The notes under the pieces: model-generated
The model's database searches: none
What the model saw: only the letters and a program-made list of their open reading frames with translations
What the model was told of the DNA's origin: nothing
Made by a program: the position numbers and the translations under genes
Source of the DNA: Tetradesmus obliquus
Lineage: Eukaryota > Chlorophyta > Chlorophyceae > Sphaeropleales > Scenedesmaceae
Direction of reading: 5' to 3'
Assembly: GCA_030272155.1 (NCBI GenBank)
Contig: CP126206.1
Location: 3,461,001-3,525,000 of the forward strand
DNA length: 64,000 nucleotides
Shown: positions 62,440-64,000 of the stretch, piece by piece
How the letters are laid out: each line of letters begins with the position of its first letter
Numbering within the stretch: the first letter of the stretch is position 1

Positions 62440-63890
62440 ATGCTTCGGCAGGGGAGCCAGGAGATTCCGGGCAGCTTCACGCCGCAATGGCTGCAGCAGA
62501 GGCAGGGCCAGGCAGCGGCAGCTGGAGCCAGCCAGGACAAGCAGCAGCAGTCACAGGCCTCGCCCACAGCAGCAGCCCGGCGTGAGGAGAAGCCCTGGGT
62601 GTCTGAGCGCTGGTCAACGGAGCGGGAGAAAGATGCGGACAGCAAATGGAGCCACGATCCTCCCTTTGACCGGCCTCGCTGGGGTGAAGATGAGCGTGAC
62701 AGGGAGAGGCTGGTTCCCAGGCCCCAGCGCGAGCCTGGCAGGTGTGTTTCGGTGCCTTTGAATTGAATAATAACGTAGGAACACGTCTCAACGATCCATG
62801 CTGCCGCAGGTGGAAGGCCAGCGAGTGGGGCAGTGGTACAGGCCAGGCCCGCGAGCCCTTTGCGCAGGGTGAGTTTCGGCGGGTCTGTACACTTTCATCG
62901 ATATATTTGCTTCAATATACGCTGCACTGCTGACGCGGTGGTGCTGAGGCTGGGGTGGTTTGTGCTGCAGACCGCTGGGAGGGGCCCAGCAGCAGCCTGC
63001 TGGGGACTGGTCCCCCTCGTGATCGCTGGCGTAGTGAGGACAAAGCAGACAAGTGGGGCGGACCAAGTGAGTTGACGTGCAGCAGCAGCTCAGCATCACG
63101 CTCTCGGACAGCTGCAGAAGGGTGTCTGCGGCAATTGACAGCAGCAGCAGCAACTGCAGCAGCAGAGCGCGCAACACGCACATGTATGAACCTGCAAGCA
63201 GCAGATGCAACAATCAGCAGTGCTGTGCTCTGGCGGAGTCTTAGCAGCTGCGCTGGCAGCTGCTGTCACGTTGCAAGGGTGCTATCACAGCTGTGCTGGC
63301 AGCTGCTCTTATGTTGTAACAATTCATACATGCCGTTTATGTTGTGCATGCACTGCTGCTGCTGCTGCTGCTGGTGTTGCTGCTGCTGCTGCAGGGGGTG
63401 ACAGGCTGGATGTGCAGGAGCCGCCTAGCCAGTCGCGCATTGACCGCTGGAGGGCGCCAGGTGACCATCGGAAACTATCTACGTAGAATGTTTACTTGTA
63501 AAAGTTTTTACTTGTGTCATAGTACACATATCGTTCATGTCAATGATGATTGCAGGGTCGCAAAGTCTAGCAGGCAGCAGTGTTCTGCATGCCCGCTGCA
63601 GCTCAACTCAGCGGCAGAGTCCAATCGCGGTGGTACTGACTCTACTCATCAGACTTCTGCAAGCGCTCACCCCCCTTTCCTGCAAACTTTCCTGCAAGCA
63701 GGCGCGCGCACCAGCCTCGGCGAGGACCGCTTCGGGGAGCGCCCCGAGCGGCTGGGTGGTGGGCTGGGCAGCCGGGACAGCGGGGACTTTGGTGGGCCCA
63801 GCAGGACCAGCGTGGATGAGCGGGAGCGGGAGCGGGACAGGCTGGTGCCAAAAGGGCGCGGGTTTGGCTATGGGCGCGGGCGCGGCACAG
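62440..63890 (+). CDS. N-terminal part of a GYF-domain-like protein (3' partial)
   Basis: Five exons, 62440-62741, 62820-derived start at 62810-62868, 62971-63066, 63395-63460 and 63702-63890, join in phase; the second exon is 62810-62868. The last ends in a donor and the gene continues past the window. The product opens MLRQGSQEIPGSFTPQWLQQ and is charged and disordered, with Trp-containing repeats: KPWVSERWSTEREKDADSKW, DRWEGPSS, PPRDRWRSEDKADKWGG, QSRIDRWRAPG. It then has an Arg/Gly region (PKGRGFGYGRGRGTG). The order resembles the region before the GYF domain in plant EXA1/GYF translational-control proteins, which bind Pro-rich partners and eIF4E-type factors. The GYF domain itself is not in the window, so the family call is tentative. 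The start ATG was chosen because upstream sequence has stops in frame. Confidence 0.55.
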
Positions 63891-64000
63891 GTGCGGCGGT
63901 GTATTTGTAAGTAGTATAACACCTTGCAGCTTATGGGTTGCTTCCTGCAAGCAGCTGTGCGCGTGCCGTGTGTGGTTGTTTCGTGTTATGTTTGTCGTGG
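63891..64000 (+). other. Intron at right edge
   Basis: Begins with the donor gtgcgg after the last exon seen and runs to the window end. No acceptor was recognised. Confidence 0.6.

Overview
The window looks like nuclear DNA of a green alga, most likely chlorophycean (Scenedesmus/Tetradesmus-like). This is inferred from intron-dense genes with GT-AG borders, moderately high GC, very many CTG/CAG triplet runs, long minisatellite-rich spacers, TGTAA poly(A)-type motifs, and eukaryotic families: a cullin, a metallophosphoesterase, an RRM protein and a tyrosine-recombinase retrotransposon. There are no operons or ribosome-binding sites.

Layout, left to right: the 3' part of a calcineurin-like phosphoesterase gene (419-2523, +); a complete 18-exon cullin-1 gene (3084-16825, +; 746 aa), whose ninth intron holds a ~175-bp satellite and a ~620-bp G/T/C-rich tract; a spacer; a small gene of unknown function with six cysteines (to 21018, +) trailed by two decaying copies of its own 3' end; an LRR gene on the minus strand (27707-23338), possibly with a further downstream exon; a candidate TIR element (28545-29269); a gene with a glutamine-rich N-terminus and two SpoVS-like domains (30564-32093, +); about 9 kb of minisatellite-rich DNA with no convincing gene; a 7-exon RRM protein gene (46459-41020, -; 1394 aa); a short truncated retroelement (48466-48689); a complete 12-exon catalase-peroxidase (KatG) gene with a signal peptide (56878-49051, -; 716 aa); a DIRS/PAT-like retrotransposon with RT-RNase H and tyrosine recombinase (60858-57667, -); and the 5' part of a gene resembling plant GYF-domain proteins (62440 to beyond the window, +).

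The most striking property cuts across genes. In at least five genes (phosphoesterase, cullin, six-cysteine gene, LRR gene, katG) nearly every exon is accompanied by diverged, truncated tandem copies of itself in the neighbouring intron or 3' flank. The copies keep one authentic splice junction plus 20-100 nt of the adjoining exon. In the cullin and katG genes one choice of full-length exons gives an uninterrupted protein with phase-compatible junctions, so the copies appear to be pseudo-exons the spliceosome must ignore or may use alternatively. CTG runs directly upstream of acceptors are often part of the duplicated unit.

All exon joins were deduced by eye from reading frame, splice consensus and family similarity. 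The genes have unrelated jobs (ubiquitin ligase scaffold, peroxide detoxification, RNA binding), and no shared pathway is implied.
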